Below, piece after piece: positions 1 to 8,183 of a DNA stretch of 64,000 bases. The notes under the pieces are model-generated. The model was not told where the DNA came from. It was given only the letters and a program-made list of their open reading frames with translations, and ran no database searches. Source of the DNA: Oleidesulfovibrio alaskensis DSM 16109 (GTDB taxonomy: Bacteria > Desulfobacterota > Desulfovibrionia > Desulfovibrionales > Desulfovibrionaceae). The position numbers and the translations under genes are program-made. The DNA lies in the NCBI RefSeq assembly GCF_000482745.1, contig NZ_AXWQ01000004.1:434001-498000 (forward strand), given 5' to 3'. The first letter of the stretch is position 1. Every line of letters starts with the position of its first letter.

Positions 1-1
1 G

Positions 2-190
2 GCCCGGGACATGACAGCAGTCTCTCTGGCAGATGCCGCAAAGGACATCAGGCGACGTCATCTGCGCCGTTCGATACTGGAAGACCCCTCTCTGGCGCGG
101 GCACTCGTGGCCATAGAAGCGTCACCGGTATACAACGAGCGGGGGCGTCTGATTCAGGCTGTCACCAGTTCCACGTCCGGAGTGGCATAA
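2..190 (+). CDS. C-terminal end of an unrecognised protein (partial)
   Basis: A reading frame open from the left edge of the window ends at TAA 188-190 and gives 62 residues, beginning ARDMTAVSLADAAKD and ending SSTSGVA. The body is rich in Arg, Ala and Leu and looks helical. No signal peptide, membrane segment or motif is visible in this part. GC-rich third positions and a strong terminator about 50 bases after the stop support a real gene end. The family cannot be recognised from this fragment. The start lies outside the window. Confidence 0.6.
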   Translation, partial: ARDMTAVSLADAAKDIRRRHLRRSILEDPSLARALVAIEASPVYNERGRLIQAVTSSTSGVA

Positions 191-240
191 AACTACGCGT
201 GCCGCTGTGTATCACGGGCGGCTCTGCCGCCGCGCAGGCG

Positions 241-272
241 CCGTCCCGCATTTCGCGGGACGGCATTTTTTT
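241..272 (+). terminator. Intrinsic terminator of the partial first gene
   Basis: Perfect 9-bp stem, CCGTCCCGC (241-249) pairing with GCGGGACGG (255-263), with a 5-base loop, followed by CA and a run of T to 272. It ends the transcript entering from the left edge. Confidence 0.85.
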
Positions 273-367
273 TCACTGCGGGCCTAAAGATACCGCCGGA
301 CAAGCCGATAAGAAAAGCGTAAACCTGTTGTACACCTTAATGCCGGGCATTCCGGACGGAGGAGCTT

Positions 368-571
368 ATGCGTATCGGTGAAGCGAAAGGCGGTGCCGAG
401 GGAATTGTGAATGTTCTTGAGGCGCAGCGTCAGATGCAGGAACAGCAGCAGCTCAACCCCGACGAACAGAACAACCTGAGCCGGGTGCAGCCCCAGTCGC
501 AAAACGGTGCACAGACCCTTACCGGCGCAGCCGTGCAGGGACTGGGAGAGCACATTGACACCATGGTATGA
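368..571 (+). CDS. Small hypothetical protein, Gln-rich, 67 residues
   Basis: A 67-residue acidic to neutral protein with a Gln-rich middle (AQRQMQEQQQLNPDEQNN) and no membrane segment or cysteine. The ATG at 368 follows a good Shine-Dalgarno (GGAGG about six bases upstream). It is flanked on both sides by terminators, so it is probably a monocistronic unit. No motif identifies a function. Gln-rich low-complexity small proteins of this size occur beside motility genes in some deltaproteobacteria, but nothing here proves that. It could also be a structural or secreted accessory protein. Confidence 0.6.
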   Translation: MRIGEAKGGAEGIVNVLEAQRQMQEQQQLNPDEQNNLSRVQPQSQNGAQTLTGAAVQGLGEHIDTMV

Positions 572-582
572 CCGCAAATCGT

Positions 583-617
583 AACCCCCGCTGCCGTCCG
601 TGACCGCAGCGGGGGTT
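583..617. terminator. Shared terminator hairpin between convergent genes
   Basis: A perfect 12-bp stem including AACCCCCGCTGC (583-594) and its complement GCAGCGGGGGTT (606-617). It sits between the stop of the 67-residue gene and the stop of the minus-strand gene ending at 635. The T-tract is short on both sides, so efficiency is uncertain. Confidence 0.6.
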
Positions 618-634
618 CTGCACACTGTTACTGC

Positions 635-1612
635 TCATGAAAGAAGACGCATGAGCTCCCGCACCTCTGCCGCGGGATCGAATTCGTCGGCAGACATACC
701 GTTCCCGAAGCTTCCCAGATCGTGCTCCGCAATGCCTGCTCCCGCAGGCAGCTTACGGAACACAGCAACGCTTATGCGTTCAAGCATCTGTACTCCGCGC
801 TGCAGCACGTCTTCATCTTCGGCTGGTGGCCGTATACCCTGCATCATCAGCGTTTCCATGTTGTAACGCCGCAGGCGCAGAGCAAACTCGCGCGCCTCGC
901 GCAGAGAACGGGCAAGCCGCGTATGCCGCGCGGACAAGGCGGCAAAAAGCGCTTCCTTTCCGGACTCCGCATCCTGCAGCCAGTCACCTGCAGATTCAAG
1001 CAATTGCGCCCAGACATCCAGTCCCTCATAAAACAGAGGGTCAGACTGCGGCATGCATTCCACATACTGCCGCAGCATTGCACAGCGAAACGGGGTCAAA
1101 CCGAGACGCAGACGCCGCAGATAAAGGCGCAGCTTTACATTGCCGTTTTCCCCGCGGCTGCCGCAGTCTGCAGCAACAGGGGCGGTAATCCGCTCCAGCC
1201 GCAGGCGCCCCACAAGCTTTTCTGTCATTTCCGCAGACAGCACGGCGCATACACTCCACCCCGTGTCTCCGTGCGCTGCCGGGCGACTGATGGTAATGCG
1301 CGGTTCACCCAGCCTTGCGCATACCGCCGCAGCAAGGCCGTAAACAGAAAAGCACCCCGCAACAGCACCGCTACGCTGCAGCGCCGCTTCCACCGCCTGC
1401 TCCAGCGGCCCGTCGGGAAAACACAGATACTCCAGCAGCGCCTCAGGTTCCGGCACACAACCGGCAGCGTCAGGCCCATGACCGGTCAGCCACGTCTGCG
1501 CTTCGTGCAATTCGAGCGAATCGCGCATAAAGGCCAGAGCAGCGCTGTCCAGCATGCGCTCCTCAAGCCACAGTTTCACGCACTGCGCCACCGCCTGTGC
1601 GCATGTCTCCAT
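635..1612 (-). CDS. Conserved-looking hypothetical protein, about 325 residues
   Basis: Unrecognised soluble protein read towards position 635, just downstream of mazG. I chose the ATG at 1612 (METCAQAVAQ) because GGAGG lies eight bases upstream of it. The frame is open further, to an ATG at 1864 that overlaps the end of mazG. The extra stretch carries a Cys-rich patch (QCGFCGQGCARQQC), so a longer form starting near a GTG at about 1728 cannot be excluded. The chosen form has no signal peptide or membrane segment. Its C-terminal 150 residues are Arg-, Leu- and Glu-rich and probably helical, ending EVRELMRLLS. It is probably cotranscribed with mazG. Confidence 0.6.
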   Translation of the reverse strand: METCAQAVAQCVKLWLEERMLDSAALAFMRDSLELHEAQTWLTGHGPDAAGCVPEPEALLEYLCFPDGPLEQAVEAALQRSGAVAGCFSVYGLAAAVCARLGEPRITISRPAAHGDTGWSVCAVLSAEMTEKLVGRLRLERITAPVAADCGSRGENGNVKLRLYLRRLRLGLTPFRCAMLRQYVECMPQSDPLFYEGLDVWAQLLESAGDWLQDAESGKEALFAALSARHTRLARSLREAREFALRLRRYNMETLMMQGIRPPAEDEDVLQRGVQMLERISVAVFRKLPAGAGIAEHDLGSFGNGMSADEFDPAAEVRELMRLLS

Positions 1613-1847
1613 GCCGTCAGCCTCCGGTCCGGGCCTGCATTGCTGCCGGGCACACCCCTGCCCGCAGAACCCGCATTGCAGCCACAGGCCGTTGCGGACA
1701 GGACCGGGCAGACACGACGGCACGTCAAAGGCGCCCCCGCCGGAAGCGGAAGCGCCTGAATATCTCCGGATGCAAGGAGCGGTTCCATGGCCGCGCCCCT
1801 GCGCCCCGAAAGACGCCCTGCGCGGTGAACACGCCGCACGCCGCCGG

Positions 1848-2654
1848 TCACCGGCAGGTTTCATGCTGTTTCACCTCATTCCACAGCGCGTCTTTTTCCT
1901 CAAAGCTCAGTGCCGGAAAATCAAGACCGCGCTGGCGGCACAACGCTTCCATCGCCTCAAACCGTCTCAGAAAACGGGCATTGGTTCCGGCGATGGCCGC
2001 ATTGGCTTTAATACCTTTGCGCCTTCCCAGCTCCACCAGCGAAAAAAGGTAATCGCCGAATTCAGCTTCCTGCTGCTCTTTATCACCGTTCTGCAGGGCT
2101 TCTTCCCACTCGCGGCGCTCCGAATCAACCTGACGCTCCACGGCACTGTCATCCGGCCAGGTAAAGCCCACACGGGCAGCCTTGGAATGCAGGCGATACG
2201 CCTTCAGCAGGGGCGGCAGTCCGGCGGGCAGACTATCGAACACCCCTTTGGGGCGGCCGTCTGCATCACTCTTTTCTCCACGCTTGATGGCTTCCCAGGC
2301 TTTGAGCTGTTCTTCCTTGTTGCGGAAGGTGACCTCGTCAAACACATGAGGATGACGGCGCACCATTTTGGCCGCAACATCCGCCACGGCATCTTCAAGC
2401 GAAAATCCGGCGCGGTCCTGATACAGGCGGCCGATAAACGCCATCAGAAACATGACGTCTCCCAGCTCTTCACGCACATCCGCGGCATTGCCGGAACGGA
2501 TGGCGTCCACCAGTTCAAAAGCCTCTTCCAGCACATAGTCGCACAAAGATTCCGGAGTCTGTTCCCTGTCCCACGGGCACCCGTCGGGGCCTATCAGAGT
2601 CTCAAGCACCTGAGTCAGTTCATCCAGCGCCGCAGGTGCGGTATTGCTGCTCAT
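1848..2654 (-). CDS. mazG: Nucleoside triphosphate pyrophosphohydrolase MazG
   Basis: Full-length MazG of 268 residues, close to the E. coli form (263). It hydrolyses NTPs and dNTPs to monophosphates and pyrophosphate, for house-cleaning and in (p)ppGpp/stress physiology. The first MazG domain has the CPWDREQT motif (residues 26-33) followed by the metal-binding acidic helices: E43, E44 and E47 in VLEEAFELVD, then E62, E63 and D66 in REELGDVMF. A second MazG-like unit follows (EFGDYLFSLVELGRR, around residue 200). The start at 2654 encodes MSSNTAPAAL. It lies about 60 bases downstream of cvpA on the same strand and probably shares its transcript. The downstream hypothetical gene may overlap its 3' end. 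Confidence 0.95.
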   Translation of the reverse strand: MSSNTAPAALDELTQVLETLIGPDGCPWDREQTPESLCDYVLEEAFELVDAIRSGNAADVREELGDVMFLMAFIGRLYQDRAGFSLEDAVADVAAKMVRRHPHVFDEVTFRNKEEQLKAWEAIKRGEKSDADGRPKGVFDSLPAGLPPLLKAYRLHSKAARVGFTWPDDSAVERQVDSERREWEEALQNGDKEQQEAEFGDYLFSLVELGRRKGIKANAAIAGTNARFLRRFEAMEALCRQRGLDFPALSFEEKDALWNEVKQHETCR

Positions 2655-2713
2655 TGAAAATCACCGTTTTTTTTAATGCGCTTCCGGCAGACGCCGCAGG
2701 TGCGGCCGCACGG

Positions 2714-3181
2714 CTAGAACGCGTTTTCAGGAATATGTCTGTCGATAAGTTCGGCGGCACGGGCAAGATAGGGCGCCACTCTGGATTCGCGGAGAAACTG
2801 CATGTCGGGTACGAATTTGTTCAGCACCGCAAAAATGACCAGGCAGATGATAAGCGCTTTTGCCAGTCCCGCAATGCCGCCGCCCACGCTGTCCAGCAGT
2901 CCCCCGCCGGAGGCTTCAAGCAGTTTGCGCAGCCCTACGGCAGCCAGCGTGCACAGCACCATGACGCCCAGAAAAATAAGCACATACGAGACAATTTCAG
3001 CCCATCCGGCGGAAACAAACCGCCCCACATACGGCACAGCCTGCATGTAATAGGCATTGGCCAGAAAAAAACCGCCCACAAGCCCAGCAACCGCGGCAAC
3101 CTCGATCATAAGGCCGCGAAAAAGCCCGCGTATAAGAAAAAAACCACCGATGAGTGCAAAAACAACGTCGAGGATATTCAT
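2714..3181 (-). CDS. cvpA: CvpA family inner-membrane protein
   Basis: A 155-residue membrane protein of the CvpA (colicin V production) family. It starts MNILDVVFALIGGFF, with the typical N-terminal Asn-Asp pattern inside the first membrane helix. Hydrophobic segments lie near residues 5-20, 28-48, 62-85 and 100-120, giving four likely helices, and a Gly-rich loop (ASGGGLLDSVGGGIAG) precedes the last one. Family members are linked to purine supply, biofilm and envelope homeostasis, and the exact biochemical role is unsettled. It lies just upstream of mazG on the same strand. The divergent neighbour is the HDOD gene starting at 3432. Confidence 0.88.
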   Translation of the reverse strand: MNILDVVFALIGGFFLIRGLFRGLMIEVAAVAGLVGGFFLANAYYMQAVPYVGRFVSAGWAEIVSYVLIFLGVMVLCTLAAVGLRKLLEASGGGLLDSVGGGIAGLAKALIICLVIFAVLNKFVPDMQFLRESRVAPYLARAAELIDRHIPENAF

Positions 3182-3431
3182 AGGGGCCCCTGTCGTACTT
3201 GCTGAGTTTCACGCACCGGCACCGCGCCGGATGCTCTGGCACGTCTACCAGAATCCGGAAGAAACCGGAAGAATGGAAAAGCACTGCGCATGAAAAATGC
3301 CCCTCTTGCCACAACCGGCTGGCTCGGTTACTACGGGTAGATACACTTTCGCGGCGGCGCAGGTGCATGCACAAACACTAACAGTATGCATTGTCTGTAA
3401 TAACACACTCTATCCGGCCGGTTCAGCAGTC

Positions 3432-4664
3432 ATGAGCAGAGTAAACGTCTCACTACTTCAATCAGGAATGATCCTATCTGAAGACGTAACGGACAGTAAC
3501 GGCAGAAAACTGCTATGCGCCGGTGATGCAATTACTGAAAAACACCTGCGGATTCTGAAGATATGGGGTGTTGCCGAAGTTGATGTGGAAGGGATTGAAC
3601 CCGCCGATGCCGCCCGCAGCGCACTGGACGGTCTTGACCCGCTGCGGGTGGAGGCCGCCGCAGCAAGGGCAACGGCCCGGTTTGCCCTGAATGATCTGCA
3701 GTACGAACCGGTCTGCATGCTCATGCAGTGTTCCGTTGCCGCGCTGGCAAAAGGCGCGGACCCCGTCGCCCCGCTGCCCGACTATTCGGTGCTTCCTGCT
3801 GCGCCCATGCCCTCCGCCCCGCCGGCGCTGGCCGACATGCTGCGCGACGACACGCGGCTGGGTTCGCTTCCGCCGGTATTTCACCGTCTTGTGGATGTGG
3901 TCAACGACCCGCGCAGTTCCGCCACAGACATGGCCGAAGTAATTGCCAACGACACAGACCTGAGCGCACGGCTGCTGCGGCTGGTGAACAGTACTTTTTA
4001 CGGCCTGCGGGCCAAGGTGGACACCATAACCCGCGCTGTTACCATCATCGGCAGCAACCAGCTCGTTTCGCTTGCCATGGGCGCGGTGATGACAACTTTT
4101 TTCAAGGGTCTGCCCAACAGCATTGTGGACATGCGCTCTTTCTGGGAGCATTCTGTAGCGTGCGGTGTAGCCGCACGGCTGCTTGCCAGCCTGCACCGCA
4201 TGCCCAACACCGAACGCTTTTTTGTAGCCGGCCTGCTGCACGACATAGGGCGCCTGGCCGTATACCGGCTGCTGCCGGAGCATTCGCTGTATATGCTGAC
4301 CGAGTCGCGCCGCAGAGGTATTTCCATGCGGGCCATGGAACGCGAAGTACTGGGGTTCAGCCACGACAGACTGGGCGGCAGGCTGCTGAAGGAATGGCGC
4401 TGCCCCGTGTCGCTGGAGCGCAATGTGGCGCTGCACCACACCCCCGGCAGCGGGCACGGCGGTCTGGAGTCGGCCATCATCAATGTGGCCGACATTCTGG
4501 CACATACACTGGAATTCGGCACCAGCGGTGAAGTACTTGTCCCACGGCTGGAACAGGCCGTATGGGACGCGCTGGCCCTGCCCGCAGGCACACTGGAACA
4601 GGCTGCGGCGCAGATGGATTATCAGGTTCATGAAATTATAAGATTCTTTGAATTGGATGAATAA
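3432..4664 (+). CDS. HDOD-domain signalling protein
   Basis: A 410-residue cytoplasmic protein. I place the start at ATG 3432 (MSRVNVSLLQSG); the open frame extends upstream only through unlikely coding sequence. Residues about 1-60 form a small domain seen in HDOD/HD-GYP proteins (MILSEDVTDSNGRKLLCAG). The HDOD domain spans roughly residues 138-335, with the conserved LLRLVNSTFYGL stretch and a retained HD pair (LLHDIGRLAVY, H270-D271). HDOD proteins are usually non-catalytic scaffolds in c-di-GMP or other signalling cascades. The next gene starts inside its last codons (ATGAATAA overlap), so translational coupling is likely. It appears to head a signalling operon that ends with an HD-GYP regulator. 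Confidence 0.85.
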   Translation: MSRVNVSLLQSGMILSEDVTDSNGRKLLCAGDAITEKHLRILKIWGVAEVDVEGIEPADAARSALDGLDPLRVEAAAARATARFALNDLQYEPVCMLMQCSVAALAKGADPVAPLPDYSVLPAAPMPSAPPALADMLRDDTRLGSLPPVFHRLVDVVNDPRSSATDMAEVIANDTDLSARLLRLVNSTFYGLRAKVDTITRAVTIIGSNQLVSLAMGAVMTTFFKGLPNSIVDMRSFWEHSVACGVAARLLASLHRMPNTERFFVAGLLHDIGRLAVYRLLPEHSLYMLTESRRRGISMRAMEREVLGFSHDRLGGRLLKEWRCPVSLERNVALHHTPGSGHGGLESAIINVADILAHTLEFGTSGEVLVPRLEQAVWDALALPAGTLEQAAAQMDYQVHEIIRFFELDE

Positions 4665-5571
4665 CGAAACGCCATTCAGTCAGGCCAACCTCAAGGCCCG
4701 TCTGCGCAGTCTGGAGGAACAGGCCAGATTCACGCTTGATGTTCTGGAAATGGCCTCCACTCTGGGGGACTTTCAGACCAGCATCAACAAGTTGCATGAG
4801 CCGTCTTCGCTGCTGCGCGAAGCCATGGAACGCGTGGAGGAACTGGTACGTTTTTCCGCCACTGCCTTCTATCTTGTGGATGAATCGTCATCCGATTTTT
4901 CGCTTGCCCTGTGTGCACCCGATACATACGGCGCCATGGTGGACGATGAGCTGGAACATCTGATAGAAACCGGTGTTTTTGCACTGGCCCTGCGCGAAAA
5001 CAGACCCATCACTGTTTATTCGCGCGACAACAATCACCGCCTTGTGCTGCACGCGCTGGCCACATCCTCGCGCACGCGCGGCATGTTTGTGGGCATTATG
5101 CCCCGTTCCGAACGCAACCTTTCGGGTATCCTGCTGTCGCTGCTGTCCATCACGCTCAAGCACTGTGCCAACGCCATAGAAAGTTTCGAGCTGTACCGGC
5201 TGTTCCGTGAAAACGAGGCCCTGCAACGTGCCAGGCTGGACCAGCTGCCCGTGGGCATTGTGGATGCCGCACCGGACGGCGCCATTCTTTCCGCCACCGG
5301 CGCCCTTATGCAGCAGTTCGGGTTTGCGGCGGAAACCAGCCTCTCTTCACTTACATTGGCAGACCTGCTGTGTCCCGCCTCGCAAAAACAATTACAGGAA
5401 GCCATGCAGAACCTGCTGGCATCCGGTGAAACAGGCTCACCGCCGCAGATACCGCACCGGCGCCTGAGTCTTACCAGCCGCGAAACCTCTCAGGGTGCTT
5501 TTCCGGTAGTGCTGCATCTCACCTTGCAGCATGACGCCAGCGGCTCCTTCTTCCGCGCTGTTTTAGCCTGA
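4657..5571 (+). CDS. GAF/PAS-like sensor protein without output domain
   Basis: A 304-residue soluble protein starting at ATG 4657, eight bases before the stop of the HDOD gene. A TTG at 4648 is the upstream alternative. Residues about 10-40 look like a coiled coil (LKARLRSLEEQARFTLDVLEMA). Residues 45-180 resemble a GAF-type sensor fold, followed by a linker helix and a PAS-like segment from about residue 196 (LDQLPVGIVDAAPDGAILS). No kinase, GGDEF, EAL or HD output is present, so it probably acts through partners, most simply the overlapping HDOD protein and the HD-GYP regulator that follows. The fold assignments come from pattern only. Confidence 0.65.
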   Translation: MNNETPFSQANLKARLRSLEEQARFTLDVLEMASTLGDFQTSINKLHEPSSLLREAMERVEELVRFSATAFYLVDESSSDFSLALCAPDTYGAMVDDELEHLIETGVFALALRENRPITVYSRDNNHRLVLHALATSSRTRGMFVGIMPRSERNLSGILLSLLSITLKHCANAIESFELYRLFRENEALQRARLDQLPVGIVDAAPDGAILSATGALMQQFGFAAETSLSSLTLADLLCPASQKQLQEAMQNLLASGETGSPPQIPHRRLSLTSRETSQGAFPVVLHLTLQHDASGSFFRAVLA

Positions 5572-5651
5572 CCTCCCTGTCCCGTATTGCGTTATCAGGC
5601 AGGCGCATATACCATATTTTCAATTCTGCACCCCTAGCCTGCGACGGACCC

Positions 5652-6728
5652 ATGACCACAGAATCCATTGCCGTTCTTGTGATCGATGACGATCCCGCCA
5701 TTCTTCAGAATATCGTCTGCTATCTGGAAGACTCTGATTTTATCTGCTTCGGAGCCGCCGACGGTGCCGCCGGTATCGAAACATTTGAAAGAGAAAGGCC
5801 TGACGCCGTCATTGTGGACCTGAACATGCCCGGCATGAACGGACGCGATGTCATCGCACGCATCAACGCACAATCGCCCACCACGCCGGTCATCGTGGTT
5901 TCCGGCACAGGTGTCATTGATGAAGCGGTCGAATCCATGCGTGTCGGCGCGTGGGACTTTCTTTCAAAGCCCGTGCGCCGCATGGAAGAGCTGGAAAACG
6001 CGGTGCGCGCCGGACTGCGCCGTGCCCGCACCATGCGCGAAAGCAATGAATACAAAGAAACGCTGGAGCGCATGGTTAAACGACGCACCCGCGAACTGCA
6101 GCTGGCAAACGACCGGACCGAAGCCATTCTGCTTGCCACCGTGCAGTCGCTCAGCACCGTCATCAACCTGAAAGACGCCTATACCGGCACCCACCAGCAG
6201 CGTGTGGCGCTGATAGCCCCGGCCATTGCCGAAGAACTGGGCATGGAACAACGCGCGGTGGAAGCCGTGCGGCTGGCGGCACTGCTGCACGATGTGGGAA
6301 AAATGGGACTGCCGTCGGAATTTCTTACCAAACCATCGCGGCTGGACGCCAACGAGATGCAGTTTATCCGCCAGCACCCGCAGCTGGGGTATGATATCCT
6401 CAAAGACATTCCCTTTGAACTGCCCATACCCGAAATGGTTCTGCAGCACCATGAACGGCTGGACGGCTCGGGGTATCCGCGCGGGCTTGCCGGCGACGAC
6501 ATACTGCCCGAGGCACGCATTCTGGCGGTTGCCGACACCGTGGAAGCCATCTGTTCGCACAGACCATGGCGTCCGGCCCATCCGTTCAGCCATGCGCTGC
6601 ACGAGCTGACAGCGGGTAAAAACACGCTGTATTGCCCCGATGCAGTGAACAGCTGCATTGACCTGATAACACGGGGCGACCCCCGCCTGACAACTTTCAC
6701 CGCAACCATCAAGGGACTGCCGTCATGA
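5652..6728 (+). CDS. Response regulator with HD-GYP output domain
   Basis: A 358-residue two-domain regulator. The receiver covers residues 1-125, with acidic pocket D12-D14, phospho-acceptor D56 (IVDLNMPG) and conserved K106 (FLSKPVRR). A coiled linker (125-160) leads to an HD-GYP domain: H213-D214 in LLHDVGKMGL and the GYP signature in HHERLDGSGYPRGL (266-279). HD-GYP proteins with these residues hydrolyse c-di-GMP to pGpG or GMP, so phosphorylation probably tunes local c-di-GMP. No histidine kinase lies next to it. It is 80 bases after the GAF/PAS gene, and its last four bases are shared with the MoaD-like gene, which ties signalling and cofactor genes together. Confidence 0.92.
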   Translation: MTTESIAVLVIDDDPAILQNIVCYLEDSDFICFGAADGAAGIETFERERPDAVIVDLNMPGMNGRDVIARINAQSPTTPVIVVSGTGVIDEAVESMRVGAWDFLSKPVRRMEELENAVRAGLRRARTMRESNEYKETLERMVKRRTRELQLANDRTEAILLATVQSLSTVINLKDAYTGTHQQRVALIAPAIAEELGMEQRAVEAVRLAALLHDVGKMGLPSEFLTKPSRLDANEMQFIRQHPQLGYDILKDIPFELPIPEMVLQHHERLDGSGYPRGLAGDDILPEARILAVADTVEAICSHRPWRPAHPFSHALHELTAGKNTLYCPDAVNSCIDLITRGDPRLTTFTATIKGLPS

Positions 6729-6949
6729 AGATAGAAGTGAAATGCTTTGCCACGCTGGCCCCGCATACCCCGGCGGAGGGCACCATGGACGTGCCGCCGC
6801 AGACATCTGTAAACGACATCATGCGCCAGCTGGGCATAGCGCGTGACGATGTGAAAATAATCTTTATAAACGGCGCTCATGTAGAGCCGGAAGCCCTGCT
6901 GAACGAAGGTGACAGGCTCGGACTTTTTCCCGCCGTGGGCGGAGGCTGA
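6725..6949 (+). CDS. MoaD/ThiS-family sulfur carrier protein
   Basis: A 74-residue beta-grasp protein ending in the essential Gly-Gly (FPAVGGG), which is adenylated and then thiocarboxylated. The pattern VNDIMRQLGI, FINGAHVEPEALLNEGDRLGLFP matches MoaD. It would donate sulfur when molybdopterin dithiolene is made. Its ATG overlaps the stop of the HD-GYP gene (ATGA), and the E1-like partner follows two bases after its stop. Because an aldehyde:ferredoxin oxidoreductase gene is the next functional gene, a role in tungsten/molybdenum pterin synthesis dedicated to that enzyme is likely. ThiS-like thiazole synthesis is the alternative but is less supported by the neighbours. Confidence 0.88.
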   Translation: MKIEVKCFATLAPHTPAEGTMDVPPQTSVNDIMRQLGIARDDVKIIFINGAHVEPEALLNEGDRLGLFPAVGGG

Positions 6950-6951
6950 TC

Positions 6952-7806
6952 ATGACGAGTGCCGATGCCCGTCACGCCGGAGCGCCGCGGGACGACGCTC
7001 CTCTGCACACACTTATCATGCAGCACGCTGTCAACGGCAGACTGCGCATGCGGGCGGTGCAGGGCATAGCGCAGGAATGCGGCTGCCATATCCGCCACGT
7101 GGAATGTGCTGCACTACTTTCCGGAATCCTGCCGGAACGTTACGCGCGCAACACAAAGCAGTTTTCTCTGGAAGACCAGCGGGCGCTGCTGTTGTCGCGG
7201 GTGCTGCTTGTGGGACTGGGGGGACTGGGAGGCCATGTTCTCGATATGCTTGTCAGGCTGGGTGTGGGACACATCACAGCAGCGGACGGAGACGTTTTCG
7301 AGCCCAGCAACCTGAACAGACAACTGCTCAGTTCCATGTCACGGGTGGGCACGTCCAAGGCGCAGGCGGCCAGAGACCACGCCCGCAATACCAACCCCGC
7401 AACCGAACTCACGGTTGTCGATCACTACGTGGATGCTCTTTCGCTGCCGCCGCTGATGCAGCAATGTCATCTGGTCATCGACGCGCTGGGCGGACTGCAG
7501 TCACGTCTTATGCTCCAGAAAGCCGCACAGAACGCCGGAGTGCCGCTGGTAACGGCCGCCGTGGGCGGTTTGACAGGGTATGTGGCCACAGTATTGCCGG
7601 ACCAGACAGGCCCCGCCGAACTGCTGGGGTCGGGCGGCACCGGTGAACCGGTGGAAGATACGCTGGGCACTCCCGCTCCTGTTGTGGCCTGTGCCGCGGC
7701 CCTGCAATGCACAGAAGCGGCAAAAATTCTTACCGGCAAACCGCCGTCGCGCGGTGTACTGTTTTTCGACCTGAACGACAGGACATTTCAGACAGTCATG
7801 CTCTGA
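6952..7806 (+). CDS. ThiF/MoeB/HesA-family E1-like adenylyltransferase
   Basis: A 284-residue E1-like enzyme expected to adenylate the C-terminal glycine of the MoaD-like protein encoded just upstream. The nucleotide loop VLLVGLGGLGGHV is at residues 84-96, and the Asp/Asn/Arg stretch ADGDVFEPSNLNRQLL at 111-125 is typical of ThiF folds. A conserved-looking Cys lies in TPAPVVACAAALQC. The first 65 residues are an extra N-terminal segment with several Cys (ECGCHIRHVECA). The paired CxxC zinc motifs of classical MoeB are not visible, so it fits the HesA/MoeB-like group found beside tungsten enzymes better than housekeeping MoeB. Its stop overlaps a possible small ORF (TGATG). Confidence 0.88.
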   Translation: MTSADARHAGAPRDDAPLHTLIMQHAVNGRLRMRAVQGIAQECGCHIRHVECAALLSGILPERYARNTKQFSLEDQRALLLSRVLLVGLGGLGGHVLDMLVRLGVGHITAADGDVFEPSNLNRQLLSSMSRVGTSKAQAARDHARNTNPATELTVVDHYVDALSLPPLMQQCHLVIDALGGLQSRLMLQKAAQNAGVPLVTAAVGGLTGYVATVLPDQTGPAELLGSGGTGEPVEDTLGTPAPVVACAAALQCTEAAKILTGKPPSRGVLFFDLNDRTFQTVML

Positions 7807-7976
7807 TGAACTGCATACCGGACACCGGCTGGAATGACTTCTGGCCACACCAGAAACCACGTCACAGTCCGCACGCCTTGCTCCCCGCTTTTCCCGGCAT
7901 ACCTCATACGCAGCTGCCGCCCTGCATGTCCGGCTTACCGTACCGCCGCAGGGTAGCGGCAGCCATCCCGCCCTGA
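7806..7976 (+). CDS. Possible 56-residue coupled ORF, may be a gene remnant
   Basis: The ATG shares bases with the ThiF-like stop (TGATG), an arrangement seen in translational coupling. The product (MNCIPDTGWNDFWPHQKPRH and on) is Pro- and His-rich and matches nothing I recognise. A second frame, open from about 7832 past 8100, also reads like protein (ALHVRLTVPPQGSGS). The stretch could therefore be a frameshifted or decaying gene, or chance openness of GC-rich DNA. Confidence 0.25.
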   Translation: MNCIPDTGWNDFWPHQKPRHSPHALLPAFPGIPHTQLPPCMSGLPYRRRVAAAIPP

Positions 7977-8183
7977 CGCTTATCCTGCGGCACAACGCCG
8001 CACCGGACAATACCGGCAAAACACTGCAACGGAAAAACAACCACGCTGCTGGCGTTCTGGAGCCGGACAGATACAATTTGCGGCCACCTGCCGCCCTGCC
8101 CGGCCGGACATGCAGTATGCAGAACGGCAAAAACAAAGGGCCGGCAAAGCCGGCCCCTTGTGTTGTCATCTGTTCTGCGACGT
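7807..8183. other. Region between the ThiF-like gene and aor
   Basis: About 377 bases between two convergent genes. It holds the doubtful coupled ORF, a possible second-frame remnant, and the aor terminator near 8127-8156. I see no other structured element. Confidence 0.5.
8127..8156 (-). terminator. Terminator of aor
   Basis: Perfect 8-bp stem GGGCCGGC (8138-8145) with GCCGGCCC (8149-8156) and a 3-base loop. Read on the minus strand it is followed by TTTGTTTTT, placed right after the aor stop. Confidence 0.85.
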
